Shown here piece by piece: positions 6,739 through 6,908 of a stretch of 6,908 nucleotides of DNA. Made by a program: the position numbers and the translations under genes. The first letter of the stretch is position 1. The number at the start of each line of letters is the position of its first letter. The stretch covers positions 16,909 to 23,816 of the forward strand of contig NVVH01000010.1 of assembly GCA_002402135.1 (NCBI GenBank), in the 5' to 3' direction. The DNA is from Fidelibacterota bacterium. Its GTDB lineage: Bacteria > Fidelibacterota > Marinisomatia > Marinisomatales > UBA2128. The notes under the pieces were generated by a model that was not told the DNA's origin, did not search any database, and saw only the letters and a program-made list of their open reading frames with translations.

Positions 6739-6908
6739 TATATTCTCCTGATGTTTATCGCTTTCATGAGATAGAGTGCTCCGACGCCGGTAATAAATCC
6801 ACCGATATGAGCAAACCACGCTACACCGCCGGTTGTATCCAAACCGATAGTTCCCAAACCGTTGGTAAGCTGAATGAGGAACCAGAAACCGAGATAGTAG
6901 ATTGCGGG
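6738..6908 (-). CDS. Rhomboid family intramembrane serine protease (C-terminal 56 residues only)
   Basis: The gene enters from beyond the right edge, so only its last 56 residues are visible. GGVAWFAHIGGFITG (27-41 of the visible part) is the hallmark of the last core helix of rhomboid proteases, where His34 is the catalytic histidine partnered by a serine on an earlier helix outside this window. Before it, PAIYYLGFWFLIQL is a hydrophobic helix, and GALYLMKA finishes the final helix before a short basic tail. Rhomboids cleave membrane proteins within the bilayer. The TAA shares its last base with the cdd ATG, so this gene is the most upstream visible member of the salvage run. Whether the catalytic serine is present cannot be checked here. 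Confidence 0.85.
   Translation of the reverse strand, partial: PAIYYLGFWFLIQLTNGLGTIGLDTTGGVAWFAHIGGFITGVGALYLMKAINIRRI
6745..6749 (-). promoter_or_regulatory. Shine-Dalgarno of cdd, inside the rhomboid gene
   Basis: AGGAG on the minus strand lies 6 nt before the cdd ATG and is embedded in the last codons of the rhomboid gene. It fixes the cdd start and shows that the two genes are read from one message. Confidence 0.7.

Noticed and set aside
6739..6819. N-terminal extension of cytidine deaminase to an ATG at 6819
   Set aside because: The extra residues are the rhomboid C-terminus read in the wrong frame; the ATG at 6738 has a Shine-Dalgarno and matches the family start.

Overview
This bacterial window holds two gene clusters that face each other and meet stop to stop at about 3049/3050. 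All the genes in it are core or housekeeping types, and I see no insertion sequence, CRISPR array, phage gene, tRNA or rRNA. The lineage cannot be fixed from the sequence. A long ClpP-type NfeD next to FloA, a type II thymidine kinase, and a mix of strong Shine-Dalgarno starts with A/T-rich starts lacking one would fit a Gram-negative lineage of the FCB type, for example a marine Neomarinimicrobiota-like bacterium. That is a low-confidence guess.

Plus strand, 1-3049: a three-gene membrane cluster. It has a long NfeD protein (ClpP-like serine protease domain, membrane domain, soluble OB-fold), the flotillin-like scaffold FloA, and an unrecognised 174-residue protein with a membrane anchor, an acidic linker and a conserved-looking basic C-terminus. 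NfeD/FloA-type pairs are known to work together in membrane microdomains. The third gene sits where Bacillus subtilis has yqfB in yqeZ-yqfA-yqfB and is the best candidate here for an undescribed partner.

Minus strand, 6908 down to 3050: a very compact run read in the order rhomboid protease (3' end only), cdd, a broken udk, tdk, a CNT-family nucleoside transporter, adk and coaE. Every junction is an overlap or a gap of 12 nt or less, so this looks like one operon. The theme is nucleoside salvage: import by the transporter, deamination of cytidine by Cdd, phosphorylation of thymidine by Tdk, of AMP by Adk, and of uridine by Udk. CoaE is also a P-loop kinase but belongs to coenzyme A synthesis.

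The most notable observation is the stretch between cdd and tdk (6108-6358). It looks at first like an intergenic gap, but it contains the first ~15 residues of uridine kinase joined out of frame to its last ~65 residues. About 120-125 codons, including most of the active site, are missing. The join lies at a short repeated GGTTC sequence. The gene as written cannot make a kinase, so either the operon has lost its uridine kinase or the assembly has lost ~380 bases here.
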